In this document: piece after piece, positions 1-10,431 of the stretch | Layout of the letters: the number at the start of each line of letters is the position of its first letter | Position numbering within the stretch: the stretch's first letter is position 1 | Assembly (NCBI GenBank): GCA_037893245.1 | Contig: JBAIAA010000608.1 | Location: 558,001-622,000 of the forward strand | DNA length: 64,000 nucleotides | Direction: 5' to 3' | Source of the DNA: Crossaster papposus | Lineage: Eukaryota; Echinodermata; Asteroidea; Velatida; Solasteridae | Notes under the pieces: generated by a model | Database searches by the model: none | Told to the model about the DNA's origin: nothing | The model's input: the letters and a program-made list of their open reading frames with translations, nothing else | Made by a program: the position numbers and the translations under genes

Positions 1-865
1 AAGGGGGGAGTCGCTCGGTCCCATATTTTGCTGGGTATATGCATTTTGGTTGTGCCCATTCACCTACCAAACTTAACTCCAGCGAGCGCATAGCACGAAG
101 CCATTTTTTTAAATATTCTAGATGCTGTGTGGTGCAATCTGAGGCGATATCTAACCACTTTCCTCTGAAATGATGTAATCGATTCTACCTCCATTATCGA
201 TACTACCGATTTTCAGGAGTTTCGGTTTGTTTTGCAGTGAAATAAGGTTTTCTCAGCAACCCCTCCCCCCTCCATCCTCCCCCTCCCCCTCCCCTCCCCC
301 TCCCCCTCCCCCTCCCCCTCCCCCTCCCCCTCCCCCTCCTCTATCCGCCATTGTAGTAGTTATGAGTATTGAGAAATAAGGCAAACACGCGTGTTAATTA
401 TGACGGGCCGTAACTCCGACGTCTCATAAGTCTCATAAATATGAGGCGTCAGACTTACGAGAGGATCACGTTATGATTACAATGCTGCAATTAAATTATT
501 TACAGACCTGACAACAATATAAATTTGTAATGAACTTTTCAGCTAATTTACCAACTTCATTATGGTTTTTTTAGGCTGATGGTATTGTCGGGTGCAGTTT
601 GCAAGATCAATTCTTCTCACCGCCAATTGTAAATATCCTGAGCGTTGATTTGACTAATGATCTTTTACGGACAGAGTGGGCAGCCTGGCGGGACACCGGA
701 CTGCTTTAAATTTAGCTTTTAACTTCTAGTCTTTTTAATAGCATGTATGTGTAACTCGACCCAACAAAATGAGTCGCAAAATGAGTTGACAGCAATCAAC
801 GTTTTTGTCCAATTAATATCTGTATAATGTATTAAGGTTAACCCTTTCAATCCCACCCACTCACA
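1..865. repeat. Spacer block A, unit 1 copy
   Basis: Non-coding. The same sequence recurs at about 29262-30180, 36040-36936, 47398-48300 and 60412-61236, each time just left of block B. It begins inside a longer repeat (the left part lies outside the window) and contains a C-rich tract and a short palindromic stretch around 410-465 built on a CATAAGTC/GACGCC-like motif. No open frame is shared by the copies. The copy at 29262 is visibly the closest relative. Confidence 0.85.
259..341. repeat. C-rich (CCCCCT)n microsatellite
   Basis: Near-pure CCCCCT repeat, giving a G-rich minus strand. The tract is longer at 29520-29645, imperfect at 60619-60697, and shrunk to a few C residues at 36304-36312 and 47668-47677, so its length varies strongly between paralogous units. 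Confidence 0.9.
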
Positions 866-2545
866 GCTAACAGCGAGTAATTATTAATAAAATTCGAATT
901 TGGAATTTTGGAGCGTTCCGCTGGGGGCGCTAGTACCGGTATGTGCATGCGCTTTCTCGACGGCACGCTCAACGGGCGTTGTATTGTATACATTATACAA
1001 AGCGCATTGAGCATGCAGTCGAAATCTAAAGAAAGGTGCTTGGCAACTATTCAACATCTGATGAAGTTTGATCTCGGTAAATGTATACATGTATATGACA
1101 TTAGTACAAATACCTAGGAGAGTTGATAGCTTCTGATTGGTCGATACTCGATCACGCGGAGGGCATTTGTAGAAATGGTCCCGGCTTTAAAAAATATGAT
1201 GAAAATTCACTGTTGATTCCCTAAATAAAAAGGTATTTATTAAAGGGAATAACAAGGTGAGGACATATTCATTCACTGTGTGATAACGTACTGGGTTGGG
1301 GGGTGACCGCTAGTATAAACCTCGCCTTTGGCTCGGTCCATTACCACTGGTCATCCCCAACCTGGTTCGTTATCACGCAGTACTGACCAGGTCCTCGCCC
1401 TGTTATGCCCTACATATTCTACGACTTCGAATTCAATTCAACATTTGCCAAATCTCAATTTGTATTGCAACCACAATCGGCATTCGAGCACGTTCTCATT
1501 CTAATCAGTCTACTGCAGCTACGCGCGTGCCACGCACTGAACTGACCAATAATAGTGTGCGCATCGCTCAAACGCTGGCGCGGAGTACGAACCAACGAAC
1601 AGAAATTTCCAAAGACGCGTCTCTGAAACGCATCTTTGGAAATGAAATTCTTTTATTTATTCTTTTTCTACAAAATGACAGCATGCCAGAAGGGATAATT
1701 TTACAGGGAGTTTTTAATGTCATTAATATACTTAAGTTACATTAAGTATAAGCTTTTCAACAATAATTTGGGCGGCTACTTTTTGAATAACTGCAAATGG
1801 TATACTTTAGCTTTAAATTCTACTTTTTTTAAAGAGATGTACATTGTATGCGTGACTCAACTCAACAAAATGAGTCGCAAGTTACCAGATATACTTTGGA
1901 GTAGCAAACCTTTTAACAATATTCAGCTCAATAAAAATCTATGGCAGCAATCAACGTTCTCGCCCAAATAACATCTGTATAATGTATGAAGGTTAAGTCT
2001 ACCAGAGTGATATATAGGGCTTATGGGACTACCAAAATGAGGAGCAAAATTGATGTGCTGTTTACACACATTATGCCTGCAGTAGTTGGCAAACTTAGGG
2101 CAAGGATGGACCGCTCCTTAGCTCACCATGTCCTATCTGATTTTTTTAGGAGCTTCAGCTTGGTAGGATGCGACTTAACAAACATTATTTACAGTTGAGA
2201 CCTATGCCTCCGATGTTCCAAAAACCACGCCAACCTTTTACGTTTTAGCCAAATGAATATTGTTTCAGCAAGCATAATGTACAAATCATACGAAATAGAA
2301 ACATCTTTATTTCTCGTTAGAAGTTTGGTTATTAGTTACTGGACTATTTCTACAGATATCTACACAATTCGCCAAAAAAACACAAGGCCAGTTCCCATTG
2401 TGCGTCTTGGCGTCAATGCTATAGAAAAAGAAGCCGAATCGTTACTAATTGTCTGCGTTAGGGGCACACTGCCTAAAACATGTGATCTTGTCGCCATGGC
2501 AGATGGTTGATACATCACACGACATCTTCCTAAGGACTCATTCAC
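866..2545. repeat. Spacer block B, unit 1 copy
   Basis: Non-coding block present in all nine units. It starts near a GCGAGTAATTATTAA motif and ends at the relic propeller tail. It includes the foldback at 1245-1410. From about 2200 to 2540 the minus strand resembles the 3' flank of the intact TRIM genes (compare 3100-3200), so this part is probably the ancient 3' flank of the relic gene copy. I see no coding potential. Confidence 0.8.
1245..1410. repeat. Foldback inverted repeat, unit 1
   Basis: The left arm (GGGAATAACA, GTGAGGAC, TGTGATAACG, GGGTTGGGG, TGACC) is matched in reverse by the right arm (GGTCATCCCCAACC, CGTTATCACG, GGTCCTCGCCCTGTTA). The arms are roughly 65-75 bases around a short AT-containing centre. 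Equivalents lie at 8935-9100, 17875-18056, 23788-23953, 30562-30728, 37311-37475, 48677-48841 and 61614-61780. It could be a MITE captured before the array was duplicated. Confidence 0.75.
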
Positions 2546-2813
2546 TCACACATGTTTGAAGATTTTGACTGAGACCTCATCATCAGCCACGAAATCTCCG
2601 CTTGTCGTGAATGTCAGTCCATATGCCCCAGTAAAGTCTGCAGGCCAGCCGCCCGATGAAGACTCCCTCGGGTGAATAATGATGCACTTCACTGCTGCCG
2701 ACTTCATCTTCTTCGATATAAACGCAAACATAGATATTCCCAGCATCATCGCAACACACGTCAGAAGGTTGTACAGGCTCCCCGTCAAACGATGTAATTA
2801 CATTAAACACAAC
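2546..2813 (-). pseudogene. Relic TRIM propeller tail, unit 1
   Basis: Minus-strand reading gives blade 5 and blade 6 of the neighbouring TRIM-NHL protein: FNVITSFDGEPVQPS, YVCVYIEEDEVGS, EVHHYSPEGVFIG, then a frame change into YGLTFTTSGDF and VSVKIFKHV followed by the old stop. The shift is +1 relative to the intact genes, within the loop before blade 6. Everything upstream of blade 5 is missing. It lies 3' of the intact gene in the same orientation and is a decayed, truncated duplicate, not a functional gene. Confidence 0.88.
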
Positions 2814-3240
2814 TCATTGGGGCCGTTTTTTTCCTCAAGGAAGGGAATTGCGGTATGTGTTCAATTACCTTTTATACAATTTGAATTGTTCGTACTGGCA
2901 TCACGAAAGTTATATATTTCGCGCCCCACAGGGTCTCGAGATAGGTGTAACCTAAATCGCCGCAACATTAAGATGGACCGATGCCTCTGTTTATTGTTTA
3001 GTTATGACGAGTTGTTGCCATTCTGCACTGACTGACTCATACTCGCTGGGTTATCTAGACAGAGAAACATTCTATAATTATACATAATCCTCAAACGAAC
3101 GCAACTAAGGCTAGTCCCATTGTGCGTCATGACATGGTGCCTATGCTAGAAAACGAGGCGGGATCGTTATGAACTGTCTGCCTATTCTGTAGTGTTTAGT
3201 GATTGCATATGGCTAATGAAATCGCGCGACATTTTGTCGC
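2814..3240 (-). other. Block D: 3' flank of TRIM gene 1
   Basis: About 430 bases between the stop codon of gene 1 and the relic tail. It starts with a hairpin directly after the stop (3226-3240, GCGACA-AAA-TGTCGC on the minus strand) and contains a conserved AATAAA at 2990-2995. Similar flanks occur in the other main-clade units, so this is probably 3' UTR plus downstream sequence. Confidence 0.55.
2990..2995 (-). terminator. Candidate polyadenylation signal, gene 1
   Basis: TTTATT on the plus strand, AATAAA on the minus strand, about 245 bases after the stop codon. The hexamer is kept in the 3' flanks of genes 3, 4, 5, 6, 8 and 9. Position and conservation support it; no transcript evidence is available here. 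Confidence 0.4.
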
Positions 3241-5154
3241 TCACACCCGCTGGAAGATCTTAACTGACATCAAATCAGCCACCACCAGGTCACCGCTCGG
3301 TGTGAATCTCAATCCTTGGGGAAAGGAAAGTCCGCGAGCTACCTGCCCGATGAAGACTCCCTCAGGGGAATAATGGTGCACTTCACCGTGGCCCACTGTA
3401 TCTTCTACGATAGAAACATAGAGGTCCCCAGCATTATCGCAGCACACGCCAGAGGGTCGTACAGGCTCCCCGTCAAACGATGTACTGACATTAAACACCT
3501 CATCTCCCGTATAGGTAGTGCAAATCAATTTTCTCTCGTTGAAGTTTGTGAAGATCAAGCGTTCCCTGATCCCGATGGCCAAATTGCCGTCAACCACGTC
3601 ATGTGAAATGGTTGTAAACAAGGACCCATCGAGTTGGTGGAGAGATATCACCTTTCTCCCGATGTCTGACACTGATATACGATTCTTCTTGTCTACAGCA
3701 ATACCACGCAGTTTACGCTCTGAATCAACGTCTGCATCATCCTGTGATGGTGCAAACTGGCGAATGAAGTTTAGACTGGAGTCAAACACCTTTACGTGCT
3801 GTTTATCAGTGACCAGAAGTAGGTCATCAGAGGTCACAGCTACTCCGCAAGGGTCATTCAACCTCTCCATATCAGCACGTGCTTTATACTCTCCACTGGG
3901 TGTAAACATTATCAGATTCTGTTTGATATAGTCAATAACGGCTATGTCACCATTGGTTAGACACGCGACGTCCGATGCATTCACACATTTTTCATATCCA
4001 AGCCCACACTCGCAAAACTCTTTTTTGAGCTGCCATTTTTCTTCCTGAAGTACTTCACCGAGGTCTGTGTCTGCCACGACGCCTCGACATTTGATCCCGA
4101 TAAATGAAAGCTCATGCTGCGCATTCTCCATTTTAAGCTCCCCCTGGAACTTCAAGTTGTGCATCACCTTTGGTTTGAGGTCCAAAAGCTCAAAGTCGTC
4201 AGCTTGCCGCATCAATTCGTCGACTGTCGCTACGAGTTGCTCGGCCTGCTCCATCTTGTCACGGTTGCTTTTCTGGACTTCCTCAAACTTCCTATCTCGT
4301 TCTTCTCCAATTTGTGTTACTTTGTCTCTGAGAAGGCGAGATTTGTCTCTGATCTTTGCAATCTCTTCTTCCTCTTTGGCGGTAATGTCTTTACAAGCTC
4401 GGGCCACCATGATTCTTAATCTGTTCCTGGTATGCGTCAGTGAAGCATCGGCGACTTTGAATTCCTTTCGCCTCCTGTCGAATCTTTGCAGAATCTCGCC
4501 GACGTCCTGACGGTACGATTGTATGGCATCTCCGACTTCTCTGTATTTATGCTCTGCTGTGCGATGATCTAACGCAGCACATTTCGCACAGGCCAAGGTC
4601 TTGCATGTCTCGCAGTAAAAACAGAGATCGTGGTTAGAATGCTTGTTGCATTGTTGAGTATCTTTCTTCCGGAGAGCCATCGGTGTTACATCGAGTCTGT
4701 TTTGTTCTTTTCCAACGATCTGATGGTTTCTCGTGGATTTCTTCCGCTTGTGGGCTTCTTGGCATTTGGCGCAGATGATTTTACAGCAGTCTAAGCACCT
4801 TGCGACGGCTTCTAAGCCCATTTTACATTCCTCACATGTTGGAGCATCTGCTGGTGCGTGTCCTAGCAACTGCTCCTGCTTGTTAAATTCATCAACGAGG
4901 GAACTCAGGAAAAAGCTGCTGGGTAGACCCTGCAATCCAGTGTCTGATACCGCAGTTGCCCGCCTGCAAACCGGGCAAGGAATCTTGTCTGCATTGGGTG
5001 GCTGACTGCCGATGAGCTCGTGCAGGCAGTTCAGGCAGAAGCTGTGCAGACAGTCCAGCAGCTTGGGATCGGTGAAACGACAGCAACAAATCGGGCATTC
5101 CAGGTGTCCTCGACTGATCGTACCCAGCATGGATTTGGCTGAAGCTTCCGCCAT
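3241..5154 (-). CDS. TRIM-NHL E3 ubiquitin ligase, gene 1
   Basis: 637 aa. RING C3HC4 with C20, C23, C35, H37, C40, C43, C60, C63; B-box 1 about 107-144; B-box 2 about 169-202; coiled coil about 205-325; a linker; six NHL-type propeller blades about 393-637. There is no filamin domain, so the layout is closest to TRIM56. The expected role is ubiquitin transfer by the RING, dimerisation by the coiled coil and ligand recognition by the propeller, in the cytosol. ATG at 5154 (MAEASAKS) was chosen because the upstream in-frame extension begins at GTG within a probable splice acceptor, and because gene 3 has no such extension. One uninterrupted coding exon. B-box 1 has the HKRKKSTRNH form shared with genes 4 and 6. 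The main alternative is another TRIM-NHL subfamily; the ligand is unknown. Confidence 0.95.
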   Translation of the reverse strand: MAEASAKSMLGTISRGHLECPICCCRFTDPKLLDCLHSFCLNCLHELIGSQPPNADKIPCPVCRRATAVSDTGLQGLPSSFFLSSLVDEFNKQEQLLGHAPADAPTCEECKMGLEAVARCLDCCKIICAKCQEAHKRKKSTRNHQIVGKEQNRLDVTPMALRKKDTQQCNKHSNHDLCFYCETCKTLACAKCAALDHRTAEHKYREVGDAIQSYRQDVGEILQRFDRRRKEFKVADASLTHTRNRLRIMVARACKDITAKEEEEIAKIRDKSRLLRDKVTQIGEERDRKFEEVQKSNRDKMEQAEQLVATVDELMRQADDFELLDLKPKVMHNLKFQGELKMENAQHELSFIGIKCRGVVADTDLGEVLQEEKWQLKKEFCECGLGYEKCVNASDVACLTNGDIAVIDYIKQNLIMFTPSGEYKARADMERLNDPCGVAVTSDDLLLVTDKQHVKVFDSSLNFIRQFAPSQDDADVDSERKLRGIAVDKKNRISVSDIGRKVISLHQLDGSLFTTISHDVVDGNLAIGIRERLIFTNFNERKLICTTYTGDEVFNVSTSFDGEPVRPSGVCCDNAGDLYVSIVEDTVGHGEVHHYSPEGVFIGQVARGLSFPQGLRFTPSGDLVVADLMSVKIFQRV

Positions 5155-5639
5155 CTTGTCTTGCCAAACCTGCACATAGGTGTTTTAATAATATCAATCA
5201 CCTAATTTAATTGAGATATTGCGGTCTAATCCTTCCGAGTGTACAGTAGTTATTTTCAGAAACTTTGAGCTCATATCAGAAGGACCGGAATACTTTTACC
5301 GATCGACAGGAAACCATGTGACCGTTTCAATCGCAAACTACTTCTCTACATGATTTTTGTAATTTAGGCACGATTTAAAGTGTTTTCGGATAAATACTTA
5401 CCGGTAGGAACTATCTTCTCCAATTCTGTCATAAAATACAATTAAAGGAGAAAAAAACAGCACTTTTTTTTCAAACGTCAAGAACCGAAACTGCCATATT
5501 ATTATGAAATACCTTAAGCAAGTGAATAATGGTCACAAGCATTTAAAACAAATCATGACGCCTGTATGCTGTCAGAGTTTTAAAAAGATTCTACGATGTT
5601 CGGCTGACCATCGTCGGAACAGCATCATCTTCCACATTT

Positions 5640-5745
5640 CCCCCGGTTACACACCCGTGAACATAGACCCCGGTTACACACTCGTGAACATACAGAGGGT
5701 ACCGCATTTCGCACCATGGGTACCGTATTTCGCACCATTTCCTCC
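5640..5745. repeat. Two short direct repeats in spacer X, unit 1
   Basis: A segment of about 28 bases starting CCCCGGTTACACAC and ending GTGAACATA occurs twice, followed by a second doublet of about 21 bases containing ATTTCGCACCAT. The equivalent place in unit 2 is occupied by different sequence next to the MITE at 13352-13922. Confidence 0.7.
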
Positions 5746-5845
5746 TAGTCTAGCTTTTCTAGCATCTGTAAACACAAAATTGCAGCAAACAAAAAGTGGC
5801 AAATGTTGTACATGTAAATCGCTTTAATGTCCTTATAGGGTGAAC

Positions 5846-6035
5846 TAGTCTTGTTTGCAAGACGATCTTCGCGATGCGGGGCGCCCTCTAACGTACGCCG
5901 TAGACCACGCGCGAATTACCTTCGCTAATCGAAGGTCATTGCGTGTATGGTACGGCGTACGTTAGAGGACGCCCGCATCGGCGGCCTACGCGCGCTGCAT
6001 ATACCGCGATTAAGATCGTCTTGCAAACAAGACTA
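5846..6035. mobile_element. 190 bp MITE with 9 bp target duplication
   Basis: The ends are perfect inverted repeats (TAGTCTTGTTTGCAAGAC and reverse complement, about 24 bases). Further inside, a second pair of inverted segments (ATGCGGG, CCTCTAACGTACGCCGTA) makes most of the element self-complementary. It is flanked by AGGGTGAAC at 5837-5845 and 6036-6044. The paralogous spacer near 14120-14135 has a single AGGGTGAAC, i.e. the empty site. A 9 bp duplication fits Mutator-like elements; no protein is encoded. Confidence 0.9.
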
Positions 6036-6697
6036 AGGGTGAACCAACAACCATGAACATGCACTGTGGCCAAACACCGCGCAGGTCGTATTAATAAAAA
6101 AACTAGCAAATGTTATAATAATAGGAACTACAAGCAAAAGGTAAAAGCCTTTACTTGGGGGTAAAATCCGTATGAATAGAAATATAATTGTGTAGGCCCT
6201 ATGCACAGCACCGTTAGCGCACGCTGTGTGTGGCTGTCTGTACATACAATGGAGATTCTATTGTTATGAACCGCTCGGCTGTGCGATCAAAATGCAAGTA
6301 CAAAGCATTTGCCACCATTTCTGTCAGCAAATCCCCAACAGTAAAACTGACTTGCCGTCCATACTTACTGTGGACATTCCTTTGCGTTCATGTAGTTAAG
6401 AAAAACGAAGATTTTTTGTTTACTCGCACTGTAAACATTCTTTTAACCCGATTTTTTTTATAGCGACCCCCTTAAGTGTTCCCCTTTATTTTGGGACAGG
6501 TAACCTAATTACCCCATAAATCTGTGGACATGGGTAAGACAACAAACCGTTCAGTGGTCCTCAAATGTGTATCCTTATGGAGACATCTCTTTGTTCTCGT
6601 GTACAAAATGGTTAGAAAGTCAAGCACGTTTTTCAAAATGCTCCTATTCCAACCACAATTAATTTCCTGGGTTGAAATTTCGACTCAATATACCTTA

Positions 6698-6752
6698 TAT
6701 TATACCCTAACCCAAACACTAACCCTAACCCACATTCTAACCCTAATTTTTT
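6698..6752. repeat. Short interstitial telomere-like sequence, unit 1
   Basis: Imperfect CCCTAA repeats (TAACCCTAACCC and variants). The unit 2 copies of the region have similar clusters near 14860-14875, 15028-15040 and 15176-15208. Y spacers carry short TTAGGG runs in the other orientation. Too short and degenerate to be a telomere. Confidence 0.7.
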
Positions 6753-7426
6753 AGTAATTTCAGTAAAATAAAAACATATTACGTGAAATTTCTTGTGTAC
6801 ACCTATTCATCTAATGAAATTTCCCAGTGGAGACTATTTGACTCACATTGTCCAAGTTTTGTTCAGGTCTCCACAGAGTACCAAATTTAGAAACTCTCTT
6901 ACTGGATCAGGAGGGCATCTTTTGTTTACAGGTCCACAAAGTGAATGCAGGTTAAGAGCACACACACTTGATATTACCCAATCATGTCTCACACACCCGG
7001 AAACCCCGGTTTTATTTTCAACTTCGTAAAACCGCCATGTTGCAACAATCAGTAACAAACACCTACCTTAATTCAATTGCAACCGATGACTTGTCACAAT
7101 TCCAAAATTTGCCGTCTTTTAGTTAGGTTTTTGTCAGTTATTGTCCATAGGTTTTCGACCACTTTGCATATTATGTAAAGGCAAAACAATAACGCACTCT
7201 CAACTGGCGACTGTACGCTTCGAGTTGAAACCAGTGCACTAAACAAACACTTGGTAGTATTTCTCATACCCGGAAAAATGTACTTGCATTTTTCGATGCA
7301 CAGCTAAAGTTCACAAGTTGAAGGTTACAAAAAAGGCGCGCACTTCCTGTTGGTGACTGCGTTGTGCTACAATGTACAATGGCTATTGTTTTTTTATGGA
7401 AGTTGTTTGTGTAAATTTTTAGTTAT

Positions 7427-7930
7427 ATGGAATATTGCTGCCACATTTGGGCTGGTGCTCTAGCTTGTCATTTGTCTCTGCTTTACAGAATTCAGAGACT
7501 AATTTCAAATGTTGTCGGAGAGGACTTAGCTTCATCTTTGCAACCCCTATCTCTCCGTCGTTCTGTAGCCTCTTTGAGCCTTTTTTTTTACAGTTATCAC
7601 TTTGGTAGGTGCTCCAGCTTGTCATTTGTCCCTGCTTGACATAATTCAGAGACGAATTTCAATTCTTGTCGGAGAGGACTTAGCTTCATCTTTGCAACCC
7701 CTATCTCTCCGTCGTTCTGTAGCCTCTTTGAGCCTTTTTTAAAAACAGATATCACTTTGGTAGTTGCTCCAACGGCCTTTCACTGGTCGTTCCACCTAGC
7801 CACACCTGGTCGTACCACTCGTCTCTCTGTCCATTACCATCCTCATACTGTAGTTGTCTCCAAAGCAAATACTTGGGAATACTCATCCAGCTTCTTCCCT
7901 CGTATTGCTGTGCTTGGGAATGCGCCGTAT
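7427..7930 (+). pseudogene. Fossil LINE reverse-transcriptase C-terminus, unit 1
   Basis: Plus-strand reading gives MEYCCHIWAGA, ACHLSLLYRIQRL, SLQPLSLRRSVASLSLF, YHFGRC, then (with frame changes) TTRLSVHYHPHTVVV and SSFFPRIAVLGN. These motifs are typical of the end of non-LTR retrotransposon ORF2 proteins of the jockey/CR1/L2-like group. The segment from the ACHLSLL motif to YHFGRC occurs twice (starts near 7467 and 7621, period about 154). No intact polymerase core is present. Confidence 0.7.
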
Positions 7931-8559
7931 TTCTAGCCGCATGAGGGCGCTGTAAGACGCCCTTTTCTGGGTACCGCGTTTATTGAAGTAGTTTCAGTAA
8001 CTTTGCTTTATCTAAAAATTGAATATTAGAAAGAAAAACAATTCGGAGCTGTAAGAATATTTAAACTGACGGGAATTATCTCCTAATCACTTTTAATTAT
8101 AGCCCCAAATACCACGAACACAGCGCCCTCAACGTTCAATAATACGGCCTATTCACTTCCTGCTTCTTGTTTCCCTTCCACTTATAACTTGTCCCAATTT
8201 AAGCGCAACATCAACAGTCATATTTCTTCGTCTTGATCTTTTGTTTGTTGTTTCCTTCTTGCTTTCTTATCCATCACTTTGAGTGGCCCTTTTTAAGCCT
8301 TGTGATTGGCGACTTTACATATAATAACATGTTTAACATTAATCCTCATACGTAGAAAAGCCTGTTGGAATTGAAAGATAATTGTGTAGCTTACTGTATA
8401 CTAGAGTACATGTAATTGTACACGTACAGTTGGTGAGTCCGTACTTTTAAGGGGTTTCCTAAAAAAAAAATAGATTTTCAAATTGATTTGTTCATGTTCT
8501 AGCATTGCATTTGTGATAAGCTTTCGAATGAGACATCGCACACAAAAAATCGGCCAATG

Positions 8560-10226
8560 GCGAGTAATTATTAATGAAATTCTAATTTGGAATTACGAGC
8601 GTCCCGCTGGGGGCGCTAGTACCGGTATGTGCATGCGCTTTTTCGACGGCATGCTCAACGGGCGTTGTATTGTATACATTATACAAAGCGCATTGAGCAT
8701 GCAGTCGAAATCTAAAGTAAGGGTGCTTGGCAACTATTCAACATCTGATGAAGTTTGATATTGGTAAATGTATACATGTATATAACATTAATACAAATAC
8801 CTAGGAGAGTTGATAGCTTCTGATTGGTCGAGACTCGATCACGCGGAGGGCATTGTTTTGTAGAAATGGTCCCGGCTTTAAAAAATATGAGGAAATTCAC
8901 TGTTGATTCCCTAAATAAAAAGGTATTTATTAAAGGGAATAACAGGGTGAGGACCTAGTAATTCACTGTGTGATAACGTACTGGGTTGGAGGTGACCGCT
9001 GGTAATAAACCTCGCCTTTGGCTCGGTCCATTACTATTGGTCATCCCCAACCCGGTCCCTTATCACGCAGTACTGACCAGGTCCTCGCCCTGTTATGCCC
9101 TACATATTCTACGACTTCGAATTCAATTCAACATTTGCCGAATCTCAATTTGTATTGCAACCACAATCGACATTCGAGCACGTTCTCATTCTAATCAGTC
9201 TACTGCAGCTACGCGCGTGCCACGCACTGAACTGACCAATAATAGTGGGCGCATCGCTCAAACGCTGGCGCGGAGTACGAACCAACGAACAGAAATTTCC
9301 AAAGACGCGTCTCTGAAACGCATCTTTTGAAATGAAATTCTTTTAATAATGTGTTTCTACAAAATGACAGCATGCCGGAAGGGATAATTTTACAGGGAGC
9401 TTTTAATGTCATTAATATACTTAAGCTACATTAAGTAAGCTTTTCAACAATAATTTGGGCTGCTACTTTTTGGATAACTGCAAATGGTATACTTTAGCTT
9501 TAACTTCTACTCTGTTTAAAGAGATGTAAATGTACATGTGACTCAACCCAACAAAATGAGTCGCAAGTCACCAGATCTACTTTTGAGTAACAGACCTTTT
9601 AACAATATTCAGCTCAATAGAAATCTATGACAGCAATCAACGTTCTCGCCCAAATAATACATGTATAATGTAAGAAGGTTAAGTCTACCAGAGTGATATA
9701 GGGCTTATGGGCCTACTAAAATGAGGAGCAAAATTGATGTGCTGTTTACACACATTATGCCTGCAGTGGTTGGCAGACTTAGGGCAAGGATGGACCGCTC
9801 CTTAGCTCACCATGTCCTATATGATTTTGTAGGAGCTTCAGCTTGGTAGAATGCGACTTAACAACAAATATTTACAGTTGAGACCTATGCCTCCGATGTT
9901 CCAAAAACCACGCGAACCTTTTACGTTTTAACCTAAATATTGTTTTAGCAAGCATAAATGTACAAATCATACGAAATAGAAACATCTTTTTTTTCTCGTT
10001 AGAAGTTTGGTTATTAGTTACTGGACTTTTCCCACAGATATCTACACAATTCGCAAACAAACACAAGGCTACTTCCTATTGTGCGTCTTAGCGTCAATGC
10101 TATAAAAAAGAAGCCGAATCGTTACTAATTGTCTGCGTTGGGGGCGCACTGCCTAAAAAAATGTGATCTTGTCGCCATGGCAGATGGTTGATACATCACA
10201 CGACATCTTCCAAAGGACTCATTCAC
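8560..10226. repeat. Spacer block B, unit 2
   Basis: Same block as 866-2545, entered directly from spacer X without block A. Contains the foldback at 8935-9100. Non-coding. Confidence 0.8.
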
Positions 10227-10383
10227 TCACACATGTTGGAATATTTTGACTGAGAGTCTCCATGAGGTCTCCGCTTGTCGTGAATGTCAGTCCATAGGAA
10301 GAGTAAATCTGCAGGCCACCCGCCCGATGGAGACTCCCTCGGGTGAATAATGATGCACTTCACCGCTGCCGACTTCATCTTCT
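10227..10383 (-). pseudogene. Relic TRIM propeller tail, unit 2 (truncated)
   Basis: Minus-strand remnants of blades 5/6 (EVHHYSPEG-like sequence in a shifted frame, then the old C-terminus). Its upstream half has been lost at about 10383, where foreign sequence begins. It carries the one-base-short frameshift class shared with units 3, 4, 5, 7, 8 and 9. Confidence 0.75.
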
Positions 10384-10431
10384 TAGAGATGCCATGCACG
10401 CGGGTACGCACGCAGCAGATTTTGTTCAGAC

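Larger units (their letters stand above)
5170..7066 (-). other. Candidate 5' intron of gene 1
   Basis: The minus-strand donor AAG|GTAGGTG at 7067/7066 and acceptor TATGTGCAG|G at 5170/5169 would join a non-coding leader exon to the coding exon, leaving 15 nt before the ATG. The donor is kept in all eight upstream regions although the surrounding X and Y spacers differ greatly. The intron would be about 1.9 kb and contain the MITE at 5846-6035. No in-frame ATG precedes the proposed start in the coding exon. Confidence 0.55.
5155..8559. repeat. Upstream spacer X, after gene 1
   Basis: Non-coding spacer matching 12906-17496 (after gene 2) and in part 22480-23409 (after gene 3). It holds the gene 1 leader intron, short tandem repeats at 5640-5745, a MITE, TTAGGG-like sequence and a fossil LINE tail at 7427-7930. 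From 7950 to 8559 I recognise nothing beyond similarity to 16900-17496. Conserved-looking short frames such as 6793-7029 follow from recent duplication and show no domain. Confidence 0.75.

Noticed and set aside
2546-2813. Relic tails as alternative 3' coding exons
   Set aside because: All have frameshifts before blade 6 and no clear polypyrimidine-AG acceptor at a common point upstream; two different frameshift classes argue for decay. Transcript data could reopen this.
4067-4510. Plus-strand open frames of 100-195 codons opposite the TRIM coiled-coil and RING regions, repeated in each unit
   Set aside because: They mirror the minus-strand coding sequence in every copy and contain no recognisable domain; they are antisense shadows.
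5155-5175. N-terminal extension (QVWxDK) of most TRIM genes
   Set aside because: It would start at GTG inside TGTGCAG|GTTTGG, a probable splice acceptor. Gene 3 lacks it altogether, and the downstream ATG is in a strong context.
6698-6752. Telomere or chromosome-end junction
   Set aside because: Only a few degenerate CCCTAA units inside duplicated spacer, with genes on both sides.
6793-7029. Plus-strand 78-codon frame conserved between units 1 and 2 (also 15252-15488)
   Set aside because: The whole spacer is a recent duplicate, so conservation is not informative. No domain is visible, and the frame overlaps the proposed leader exon/promoter region.
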